Positions 23,942-31,469 of a DNA stretch of 64,000 nucleotides are shown here, piece by piece. Source of the DNA: Pseudomonas fragi (GTDB lineage: Bacteria; Pseudomonadota; Gammaproteobacteria; Pseudomonadales; Pseudomonadaceae); the NCBI RefSeq assembly GCF_025426255.1, contig NZ_CP104861.1, forward strand, positions 1,674,001 to 1,738,000, in the 5' to 3' direction. Made by a program: the position numbers and the translations under genes. Positions within the stretch are counted from its first letter, which is position 1. Every line of letters begins with the position of its first letter. The notes under the pieces were generated by a model. That model did not search any database, was not told where the DNA came from, and saw only the letters and a list, made by a program, of their open reading frames with translations.

Positions 23942-25926
23942 TGAAACTACAGATTCGCAAACTCATCCTTTGGCCGAAAAATGGCGGCGTTCCCAGAGAG
24001 CTTGAGTTCAAACTAGGCAAGGTCAACATCATCAGTGGCTCCTCAAAGGCGGGTAAATCAGCCGTAATTCCAATCATTGACTATTGTCTAGGCTCTGAGC
24101 GCTGCGCCATCCCTGTAGGCACCATACGCAAAACCTGTGAATGGTTCGGCATACTGATCGAGACCGATGAGGGCCAAAAACTTCTCGCTAGGGCTGAGCC
24201 AGGCAATCAAAAGTCCACGAATGACATGTTCATCGTCGAGGGGCAGTCCATCGAAATTCCCGAAGCGATCTACGGCAAAAATACGAATCGCGACAACGTG
24301 AAAGAAATCCTTAACCGGCTTTCGGGGCTTCCAAACATAGGTTATGGCGATACCCCAGAAGAATTTGGTTTCAAAAACCGACCAAGTTTCCGCGACCTGA
24401 TGGCTTTCACTTTTCAGCCACAGAATATTGTGGCTAACCCCGATGTCTTGTTTTACAAAGCCGATAGCTACGGCAACCGCGAAAAGCTGAAGAGCATTTT
24501 CCCATTCATCCTTGGGGCGATTGACTCTAAGTCATTGCTAGTCGTCTGGGAGCTCAAGGAGTTGAGGAAACAGCTCAAGACCCTCCAGGGCGAGCTAATG
24601 GCGATTGAAGCGGTATCGAAGCGGTGGCAATCCGAGGCAAACGTCTGGTTCTACCGCTCCCGAGAGTATGGCCTGGTTGCGCCAGAGGCGCAGCCCCACG
24701 CTGAATGGCATATCCTCTTGGAGCAACTTCGCGGTATCGCCTACAAATCGTCCGCCGATGCTGTCATCACTCCTGCCGCCATTGAATCATCCGCTGCAGC
24801 TTTGCAAACGCTGCGCGCCCGCGAAACGCTGATGGGCGAAAACATATTTATTGCCAAACAGAAGCTGGAGGATCTTAGGGAGATCAAATCAGAGGCTAGC
24901 CAGTACTCCTCTTCTCTGGAAAAAATCGGTGAGCGTCTCTCGCTGTCCAGCTGGCTCAGAGAACTCGCCGAAAATAACCCTGACGCGAATCCGCTGGCGT
25001 TTCCGACACTCAGCCCTTCAACTCAACTAGAAGAGCTATGCAATGCCCTCGTCGAAATCGAACAGCTAGCAAGTTCAACCCCAGAGGTATCAGCATCGGT
25101 TGAGAGTGAGATAGTTCGGATCCGAAACCTCATCCGCCAAGACAGCGAGACACTGGCTGCTATCAGGGTAGAGATCAAAGGATTGGAGGCGCGTGACGAA
25201 CTCGCTGCAAAGCATGCGCTCCGAATGTCACAGATAGATCGTTTTATAGGAAGTCTGCATCAGTCGATCAGAACTTACACCGAGGCGCGCTCCGATTCGA
25301 CGCTCACAGAACGGGTGAAAAACCTCGAAGACCGTATCAAGATCTTGGAGCCCCAAGTCTCAGATGCAACGGTCAAACAGAAGACATCCCAAATCTTGGA
25401 AGAAATCAGCAAGATTTGTGCGCTGATCACTCCACATCTCGACGCAGAATGGGCTGATGCCCGAATCACGCTTTCCATACCCGATCTGGCGATCAAGGTG
25501 AAACATGATGGGCGCGATGATTTCCTATGGGAGGTCGGCAGTGGAGCCAACTGGTTGGCGTACCACATAGCGATGTTGCTCGCGCTTCAGCTCTACTTCT
25601 TGAAGAGAGCAGACCACGCGGTTCCACATCTGCTGATCTTCGACCAGCCCAGCCAAGTTTATTTCCCTGTGAAAGGTGCGACCAAAAAGGCCTATGGTGA
25701 AGACGACGGCCTAGAGAGTGAAGCCGTCTTGGATGACGAGGATCGTGGCGCCGTTAGAAAGGTATTCAGCGTTCTCGCCAGGGGGGTTAACCGTGCAAAA
25801 GGTCGACTGCAAATCATCGTCCTCGACCATGCCGGTAGTGAGGTTTGGGGGGGGATTGAAGGTGTAAATCTGGCTGAAGAGTGGCGAGAGGGCGATAAGC
25901 TAGTGCCTCCTCGTTTTGAAGCCTAG
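23941..25926 (+). CDS. ABC-3C system ATPase (DUF3732, SMC/Rad50-like)
   Basis: 661 residues. Walker A GSSKAGKS at residues 33-40 follows LGKVNIIS. A long coiled-coil centre (about 190-480; e.g. VVWELKELRKQLKTLQGELM, ERVKNLEDRIKILEPQVSDA) separates it from a signature-like VGSGANWLAYHIAMLLAL and Walker B LLIFDQPSQVYFP, with IIVLDHAGSEVW near the end. This is the DUF3732 layout, a Rad50/SMC-type ATPase that probably senses nucleic acid and licenses the effector. Codons for WGGI contain a G8 tract in the last 45 codons. It is the last gene of the cargo operon. Confidence 0.85.
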   Translation: MKLQIRKLILWPKNGGVPRELEFKLGKVNIISGSSKAGKSAVIPIIDYCLGSERCAIPVGTIRKTCEWFGILIETDEGQKLLARAEPGNQKSTNDMFIVEGQSIEIPEAIYGKNTNRDNVKEILNRLSGLPNIGYGDTPEEFGFKNRPSFRDLMAFTFQPQNIVANPDVLFYKADSYGNREKLKSIFPFILGAIDSKSLLVVWELKELRKQLKTLQGELMAIEAVSKRWQSEANVWFYRSREYGLVAPEAQPHAEWHILLEQLRGIAYKSSADAVITPAAIESSAAALQTLRARETLMGENIFIAKQKLEDLREIKSEASQYSSSLEKIGERLSLSSWLRELAENNPDANPLAFPTLSPSTQLEELCNALVEIEQLASSTPEVSASVESEIVRIRNLIRQDSETLAAIRVEIKGLEARDELAAKHALRMSQIDRFIGSLHQSIRTYTEARSDSTLTERVKNLEDRIKILEPQVSDATVKQKTSQILEEISKICALITPHLDAEWADARITLSIPDLAIKVKHDGRDDFLWEVGSGANWLAYHIAMLLALQLYFLKRADHAVPHLLIFDQPSQVYFPVKGATKKAYGEDDGLESEAVLDDEDRGAVRKVFSVLARGVNRAKGRLQIIVLDHAGSEVWGGIEGVNLAEEWREGDKLVPPRFEA

Positions 25927-25967
25927 CAGGCGCAGCTACGAGCCTTAACTAGAAGGAGAACCAACTC

Positions 25968-26075
25968 TTGGCCCTGAGTGAACTCAAGGTGCGGCATGCA
26001 GCTGCGAGTGTCGGGGACGAGGTGTTTGGCAGTGGTATGAGCTTTGGGTTTTGTGCTTTGGCAGGACGCCAGGGG
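25968..26075 (+). pseudogene. Possible N-terminal remnant of a second integrase
   Basis: TTG 25968 preceded by AAGGAG at 9 bases gives (M)ALSELKVRHAAASV, close to the MALT(D/E)xKIR start of P4-type integrases, then changes into phage right-end sequence. P4-type integrases often target tRNA-Leu genes, and a tRNA-Leu 3' fragment lies 140 bp away. The similarity covers only about 12 residues, so this is tentative. Confidence 0.35.
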
Positions 26076-26366
26076 AGGGGGCGAAAATCGAGAATTGTGG
26101 AGCGGCCTGATTTTTTTGGTGTCGAAGCCGGAACCGAACCGGCACGTCCTTACGAACGGGGGATTTTAAGTCCCTTGAATAGCTTTAAGTGCTCTGGGGG
26201 CTGTTATCCCGGCAGAACGCCTAAATAGGTGAGAAAAGTCCAGTGACTTTCCGAGTGACATCGTTACTCGTTTTCCAGCAGCGTTGGGCGTCGTTGCAGC
26301 GAGCACCTGTTGCTGGAGTCCCGTATTTACTGGCGCTTAGTAAGCCCAGCTTGAATGGGGTGCTAG
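26056..26366. repeat. Right-end phage segment, copy B, interrupted by the tRNA-Leu fragment
   Basis: Shares three ordered blocks with 21388-21547. The first two blocks are 66 bp apart in copy A but 216 bp apart here, and the extra DNA contains the tRNA-Leu piece. Confidence 0.6.
26117..26176 (-). other. 3' fragment of tRNA-Leu(UAA), not a functional tRNA
   Basis: On the minus strand it reads GGGACTTAAAATCCC (anticodon stem-loop with UAA), a variable arm, T arm GGTTCGGTTCC, and the acceptor 3' strand ending in encoded CCA. The D arm and 5' acceptor strand are missing. Such fragments are normally carried as attachment sites by integrative elements that use tRNA-Leu genes. Confidence 0.75.
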
Positions 26367-26411
26367 GAGGCCGGGGTGCCGCCCGTTCGCTTTAAGCAAC
26401 GGGCGAACCCT

Positions 26412-26428
26412 GTACCACTTTCTGTACC
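26412..26428. promoter_or_regulatory. Putative right integrase arm-binding site
   Basis: GTACCACTTTCTGTACC, related to GTACCAAATTTGTACC at the left end; it lies about 75 bp inside attR. Confidence 0.45.
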
Positions 26429-26482
26429 AATCAATGTTCCCAGTGGGGGTATTTAGTGCCTTTCAATAGCGCTAAACCCCCG

Positions 26483-26521
26483 TCAGGGGCGCGTATTGGA
26501 TACGCCAGCTAATCCGCACAT
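26483..26521 (-). pseudogene. Orphaned start of the NAGGN amidotransferase gene
   Basis: ATG 26521 gives MCGLAGVSNTRP and a stop. The first six residues come from the attR core, the rest from phage DNA. AAGGA at 26536-26532 stands 10 bases upstream, evidently the original ribosome-binding site of the gene whose body now lies 25 kb away. Confidence 0.7.
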
Positions 26522-26525
26522 GGTG
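26503..26525. repeat. attR core (23-bp direct repeat)
   Basis: Exact copy of 1416-1438. To its right is host DNA with the original leader of the amidotransferase gene. Confidence 0.9.
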
Positions 26526-26776
26526 TGTAAATCCTTGGTATCTCTGCATGTGTTGCTACCGGTATGACTCGGCGCCTTTGCGGGGCGCCGGGTAGCGCTT
26601 GGGCCCGGTTTTAAAGGGCAATGCTGCGCTTGGCGGCCTTGCCAGCCCGTACGGCGCGAGTCTTAAAACCCCCGAGCCGTCATGAATGACCGTGTTTTAT
26701 CGAGTGACTGAGGGCCGGATCGTTCAATAAAAGTTACCGATGGTCCTCTCGCAAGGGCTGCATATTTATCTATGTC
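26526..26776. promoter_or_regulatory. Displaced leader of the NAGGN gene
   Basis: Host DNA directly upstream of the orphaned start: a ribosome-binding site on the minus strand (26532-26536), and a 7-bp perfect GC hairpin CGGCGCC/GGCGCCG at 26570-26590. The osmotically controlled promoter of the amidotransferase would be expected here, reading leftwards, but no confident -35/-10 pair is visible. Confidence 0.4.
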
Positions 26777-28633
26777 ATGGCCTCGGTTGCACGCGTTGGT
26801 TATCCGTTGTGCGGCATGCGGGCGGGCGGGCATTCCAGCGCCTTGCGGCGTCGTGTGAGTGAGCTGTATCCCGAATTTGATCAAGACCAGGTCCTGGATT
26901 ATCTGGACGGTTTTATCGAGCGCAGGGAGGCACCGCTGCAAGCATTGCGCGAGCGCAAGCGTGAAAGAACGGCATTGCGCAACAGCTTACAGTTCTGGAT
27001 TGATGCCGCTCCTGAACTGGGGACTAAAGACGCGATACACGATTACGCCGAAAACAGGTACCACGCGGCCGGGCTGATCGAGCGCATATGGCGTAAAAGC
27101 CCTAGCAACGTGCCTTGGGCCAGCAGTGATGACATACACAGCTTGAGCCTGGAGGGTTTACGTGTGGGCAACCTTCCGCAGTTGCCTGCAGTGGCTGACT
27201 TCAGCCATGTGCGCGAGCTGAAACTCAGCAATATGGATTGCAAGGACCGAGCTAACCTTTTCCTCGAGCATTTCAGCGGTCTGACTGCGCTTGAAATGGA
27301 TAACAACGAAATGGCTCATCTGCCAGTACAACTTGAGCGCATGCCCAACCTGCGACGTTTATCGCTGGCGCGAAACTTGTTGTACATGACCACCAGCAAC
27401 GCATCGGTGCTGAACGCGTTGAGCAGCCTGGAAGTGTTGAATCTCAATGACAACCTGTTGGGGCCGTTGTTGAGTTTCAATAATCACGCGCACTTGCGGC
27501 GCGTGTATTTACGCCGCACCTGGATCCAGGTTTGGCCTGAAGGGCTGCTTTCCAGGCCATTTCTGGAAGCTGCCGACCTCAGGGAGAACCAGATTCTTGA
27601 AATTCCTGAACAGGTGTTTCAGGCCTCGCCCAAGATCATTCGAAATATCACGTTATCCAATAACCCGCTGTCGCCCTCAAGCCGTTTGCAGTTAGGGCGG
27701 TATGTCATGCAGGGCGGCAGCAGTATGGGGATCAGCAGTGAGGAGTTGCTCAGTGAGATGCTGGCGTTCGAGTTTTGGACATCGGGCATTACCAGCAACG
27801 AACTCAGCCAACGCGAGTTGTTATGGAATAACTTGCGAGCCAATCCGGCTTCCGAAGACTTTTTCATCGTGATCAGTCGTTTGACCACCACGGCGGATGC
27901 CCATACGGTTCGCCAGGATTTGAGTCGGCGGGTCTGGGAAATGATTGAAGCGGCCAGTCAGAACAGCCAATTGCGCAGTGATTTGCTGAATATTGCCGCT
28001 TCCCCGCGTAGTTGCAGTGACAGTGTAGCGGTGACTTTCAGCGCGATGGAAATCCAGGTGTTGCTGGCAGAAATCTCACGCGGCGCCTCATTTCAGCAAG
28101 CCCAGTTGTTGCATTTGGCCAAGGGACTGTTCCGGCTCGATAAGTTGGCAAGTATTGCGGCTGAGACATGCGAGGAGCGTTTGGCACAAGGCAGGGCAAC
28201 AGTAGATGAGCTTGAGGTGAACCTGGCGTACCGAATCGGTTTGTCTCAGACACTGGAACTACCCGGCCAGCCCAAGAGCATGTCGTTCCGAGGGTTGGCC
28301 GGAGTGACTGAAGCGGATTTGGACATGGCCAGGGTGGAAGTCCAGAACGCTGAAAGGTCGGGTTCCATGGCGGTATTCATCACTACGCTCGAGTTCTGGA
28401 AAACCTACATGGCCAGTACCCACAAGGCGGAGTACACCGTTTTGACCGAGCCTTACTTCGAGGCATTGCATGGGTTATTGAGACGATCGCCAGAGATGAA
28501 CAGTGCGCGCTATTTACGCAGTGTCGCGCAGGTGCGCAACGAGATGGATGCAGCTGTCGATGCCTGGAACCTGGAAAAAACCCAGGCGTTGATTGCCAAG
28601 GATAGCCCCGGAGAGTGGTCGACAGCCCTGTAA
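26777..28633 (+). CDS. LRR/NEL E3 ubiquitin-ligase effector, N-terminally truncated
   Basis: The open frame begins at 26708 without a good start; ATG 26777 gives 618 residues. A helical segment (LRRRVSELYPEFDQDQVLDY) precedes four to five leucine-rich repeats (SHVRELKLSNMD, LTALEMDNNEMAHLP, LRRLSLARNLL, LEVLNLNDNLL, LRRVYLRRTWIQVWPEG). The C-terminal NEL domain has the catalytic Cys motif SCSDSVAVTFSAMEIQ (C-x-D, as in IpaH/SspH) and the conserved VDELEVNLAYRIGL. Pseudomonas NEL proteins usually exceed 1,000 residues because of a long N-terminal toxin-like region, which is absent here. Expected to ubiquitinate host-cell proteins if delivered; with this truncation delivery is doubtful. Confidence 0.75.
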   Translation: MASVARVGYPLCGMRAGGHSSALRRRVSELYPEFDQDQVLDYLDGFIERREAPLQALRERKRERTALRNSLQFWIDAAPELGTKDAIHDYAENRYHAAGLIERIWRKSPSNVPWASSDDIHSLSLEGLRVGNLPQLPAVADFSHVRELKLSNMDCKDRANLFLEHFSGLTALEMDNNEMAHLPVQLERMPNLRRLSLARNLLYMTTSNASVLNALSSLEVLNLNDNLLGPLLSFNNHAHLRRVYLRRTWIQVWPEGLLSRPFLEAADLRENQILEIPEQVFQASPKIIRNITLSNNPLSPSSRLQLGRYVMQGGSSMGISSEELLSEMLAFEFWTSGITSNELSQRELLWNNLRANPASEDFFIVISRLTTTADAHTVRQDLSRRVWEMIEAASQNSQLRSDLLNIAASPRSCSDSVAVTFSAMEIQVLLAEISRGASFQQAQLLHLAKGLFRLDKLASIAAETCEERLAQGRATVDELEVNLAYRIGLSQTLELPGQPKSMSFRGLAGVTEADLDMARVEVQNAERSGSMAVFITTLEFWKTYMASTHKAEYTVLTEPYFEALHGLLRRSPEMNSARYLRSVAQVRNEMDAAVDAWNLEKTQALIAKDSPGEWSTAL

Positions 28634-28861
28634 TCAACGTCTATGTGTTGGGCTGCAGCTTAGCGTTCTTCGTTTGCGACGATAGATATCTACGGCAGAC
28701 CGGTGCGCTTGCGCGGCTAGCTTGGGGCCTTCTTACCCATGATCCTGAAGGTCACACAGATGCGTACCGAAGAACGCCAACCCCTTAACGCCCGGCAAAC
28801 CTCGCTCAGCGCTGCAGATGCCCGCTCTGCAGCGTTTGTCCCTTAGCTATAACCGCTGTAT

Positions 28862-29276
28862 ATGAACCCCGGAAATATCAACGTACTGGCGAACCTGGGC
28901 AATCTCGAAGTACTGAACCTCAATGGCAACCTGCTGGGGCCAATGCTCGATCTAAGTAGGTTGCCCAAGCTGCGCCGGGTATCGCTGCGTCGCACCGGGC
29001 TTGATGAGTGGCCACGGGGGTTGCTGACCGGCCCCTGCTGGCACTTGCGGCGCAAGGTGGCCCGGCGCCAGATGAATTGGATGTGCACCTGGTCTGCCGG
29101 GTCGGCCGGCGAGAGTACTAGGGCTGCCCAGCCAGCCGGAAAACATGCACTTCAATGTGTTGGGCGGGGTCAGTGAGGTCGATCTGCCATCGGCCAGGCT
29201 GCTTGTCGAAGTGGCAGAAAGGTCGGTGCAATTACCGGATTTTGTCAGTAGTCGTGCTTTTGGCGCGATTATCTGA
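28862..29276 (+). pseudogene. Remnant of a second LRR/NEL effector
   Basis: Starts in a leucine-rich repeat (LGNLEVLNLNGNLLGPMLDL, LRRVSLRRTGLDEWPRGLLT), then, in other frames, NEL fragments DELDVHLVCRVG and QPENMHFNVLGGVSEVDLPS with ARLLVEVAERSV. These match the order in the preceding gene (LEVLNLNDNLLGPLL, DELEVNLAYRIG, QPKSMSFRGLAGVTEADLDM). The catalytic Cys region is deleted and stops intervene. A tandem duplicate that has decayed. Confidence 0.75.
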
Positions 29277-29350
29277 TTAAAAAAACAAAGTCGAGTTTTC
29301 GGCATTATTGCCGCCGCACCCCTCCACCATTGGCCAGAATCCGGGTTTGT

Positions 29351-31330
29351 TCACTGCCCGCGTATGAGGGCGCGCAGCACAAAGCGATTAGGATGACAGG
29401 CCTCTGCAACCGCTCGGGGAACGGGCTGCGCTTCGTTGTTGATCCACGCCGCCAGTATTTCGCCCGACAGCGGGGCGGTAATCAGCCCGCGTGAGCCGTG
29501 GCCACTGTTGACGTACAGACCGCTCAACCATGGGCAAGGCGTGTCGGGCGTTTGTCGCGCATCCTTGCGCAGTACCGCATAGGCGCTCGCAAACTGCTCC
29601 GGGTCGGACAGTGGCCCGACAATCGGCAAGTAGTCCGGGCTGGTGCAGCGGAAGGCGGCCCAGCCTTGCAGGGTCAGAGGATCCAACTGCTCATTGCCGA
29701 GACGCTGCTTCAGGTCCGGTGAAATCTCCTCAAGCAGGTCAAGGTTGCTCTGATGTCCGGCGGGGGTGGTGGACAGGTCTTCATTATGGAAGTCAAAACT
29801 GGCGCCCAAGGTGTGTTCGCCGAGCCGACCGGGCGCAACATAACCTTCGGCACAGACCACGGTTTTGAGCACAGAGCTGGCTGGGGTTTCGGCCAGTTGA
29901 GTGATTTGCCCGCGAATACGCTTGAGTGGCAGACCGCTGCTGGCCGGGAAACGTTTGACTTCGGCCGCACCCGCCAGGATTACCACGGGCGCACTGGCCA
30001 GCAACTGATCGCCCTGGCAGGCGTGCCATTGGTCGCCAACCTTGTTCAATTGCAATACGTCATGGTGAGTCATGATCTGAACGTTGGCGTGCAGCGCCTG
30101 GTAATGGCACAACGCAGGCGGGTGCACCCAGCCACCTTCGGGGTAGAACAGGCCGCCGTGAGCCAGTTCGACCCCTGCCAAGGCCTGCGCCGCAGGCTGA
30201 TCAAGCAAATGCACCAGCGCTGCCGGGAACGCGGATGCCAATTGCGCTTGGCGTTCAGCCTCTTTTTCGTTGAAGCCCAGCTGCAGGACACCGCAGTCGT
30301 CCCAGTCACGACCGCGTTGCAGTTGCTCCAGCAAGCGACGGGTGTACCCGAAACCACTGACAATCAATTGCGACAGAGTGGTGCCGTGAGCCGAAAGCTT
30401 CATGTACAAGATGCCTTGCGGGTTGCCCGAGGCTTCTTTGGCCAGGCGCTCGTGGCGCTCCATTAACGTGACTTGCCAGCCACGTCGCGCCAGGCTGTTA
30501 GCGCTGGCGCAACCCGACAGGCCGCCGCCAATCACAATCGCCTTGCGCTCGTCGGTGTGCCGAGGCGGGCGAGCAAACCAGGGTTTGGTATCGGTGCTGG
30601 CGGGTGTGTTTTCAGGCAAGCCAATAAAGGCGCCGCGTAGAATTTCCCACTTGTGGCCGATGCCCGGCGTGCGCCGCATCTTGAAACCAGCCTCATTCAG
30701 CGCCCGGCGTACCCAGCCGGTGCTGGTGAAGGTACTGATAGTGGAGGCGGGGGCCGCCAATCGAGCCAATTGCGCGAACAGCTCTGGTGTCCACATGTCC
30801 GGGTTTTTCGCCGGTGCAAAACCGTCGAGAAACCACGCGTCAATCTGTGCATCCAGTTGCGGCAGTTGCTCCAGCGCGTCACCGATCATCAGGGTCAGCG
30901 TCACACGGCCATCGGCCAGGCTCAGGGTTTGAAACCCCGGATGAATGGCAAACCAGGCTGCCAGTAGTTGTTCACTCCAGGTAGTCAGTTCGGGCCAGAG
31001 AGCCAAGGCGCGCTTCAGATCTTCGCGGGTCAGCGGGTATTTTTCGACACTGATGAAGTGCAGGCGCGCATCGGGTCGCGCCGTTTCTTCGAATAACTGC
31101 CAGGCACAAAGAAAATTCAGGCCGGTGCCGAAGCCGGTTTCGCCAATAACCATCTGGCCGTTAGCGGGGAGGGCGGCGAAGCGCTCTGCGAGGGCGTTTT
31201 GTTCGATAAAGACATAACGGGTTTCTTCGAGACCCGACTTGTCCGAAAAATACACGTCATCAAACACCCGCGAACGGGGGCGGCCTTGGTCATCCCAGTC
31301 AATCTGGGCATTGGGCATTTCAGTATTCAT
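29351..31330 (-). CDS. mnmC: Bifunctional tRNA 5-(methylaminomethyl)-2-thiouridine synthase MnmC
   Basis: 659 residues, the usual length. The N-terminal methyltransferase domain has the SAM loop GETGFGTGLNF and DAWFLDGFAPAKNPDMW; the C-terminal FAD oxidoreductase has AIVIGGGLSGCASANSLARR and a conserved AKEASGNPQGILY. It converts cmnm5(s2)U34 to nm5 and then mnm5 in Glu, Lys, Gln and related tRNAs, completing the MnmEG pathway. It diverges from the polyphosphate phosphotransferase gene 140 bp away. Its 3' end faces the NEL remnant 74 bp away. Confidence 0.97.
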   Translation of the reverse strand: MNTEMPNAQIDWDDQGRPRSRVFDDVYFSDKSGLEETRYVFIEQNALAERFAALPANGQMVIGETGFGTGLNFLCAWQLFEETARPDARLHFISVEKYPLTREDLKRALALWPELTTWSEQLLAAWFAIHPGFQTLSLADGRVTLTLMIGDALEQLPQLDAQIDAWFLDGFAPAKNPDMWTPELFAQLARLAAPASTISTFTSTGWVRRALNEAGFKMRRTPGIGHKWEILRGAFIGLPENTPASTDTKPWFARPPRHTDERKAIVIGGGLSGCASANSLARRGWQVTLMERHERLAKEASGNPQGILYMKLSAHGTTLSQLIVSGFGYTRRLLEQLQRGRDWDDCGVLQLGFNEKEAERQAQLASAFPAALVHLLDQPAAQALAGVELAHGGLFYPEGGWVHPPALCHYQALHANVQIMTHHDVLQLNKVGDQWHACQGDQLLASAPVVILAGAAEVKRFPASSGLPLKRIRGQITQLAETPASSVLKTVVCAEGYVAPGRLGEHTLGASFDFHNEDLSTTPAGHQSNLDLLEEISPDLKQRLGNEQLDPLTLQGWAAFRCTSPDYLPIVGPLSDPEQFASAYAVLRKDARQTPDTPCPWLSGLYVNSGHGSRGLITAPLSGEILAAWINNEAQPVPRAVAEACHPNRFVLRALIRGQ

Positions 31331-31469
31331 GTGTGGCTCGGCATCGGCAAGGCGGCCATTCTAGCCGATCAGTCACGACACGATTGATCCAAGACAGTTT
31401 TGTGAGTGTTGTTCCTACACGTTCGGGTGCAATCCGCTAGGCTTGTGAAATCTTGCCAGGGAGCTTTCC

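Larger units (their letters stand above)
1416..26525. mobile_element. Cryptic lambdoid prophage with defence cargo
   Basis: A 25-kb element is bounded by identical 23-bp repeats at 1416-1438 and 26503-26525. Integrase lies just inside the left end. The order is lambda-like: int/xis, leftward early genes, repressor-cro-cII, O-P replication genes, late regulator position, holin, portal, head protease, tail gene D, lysis cassette and cargo. Terminase, capsid, tail tube, tape measure and baseplate genes are absent, and the retained structural pieces are frameshifted or fused, so virion production is not expected. Genes of low GC content and non-phage type (4032-4979, 20022-20918, 22233-25926) are accessory cargo. 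Confidence 0.9.

Noticed and set aside
26117..26176. Intact tRNA-Leu gene
   Set aside because: Only the anticodon arm to the CCA end is present; no D arm or 5' acceptor strand lies upstream.
25968..26228. 86-codon ORF as a functional gene
   Set aside because: Only the first dozen codons resemble a protein family; the rest reads through phage right-end DNA and the tRNA fragment in antisense.
29753..30466. 237-codon ORF antisense to mnmC
   Set aside because: Shadow frame; mnmC domains are intact on the other strand.
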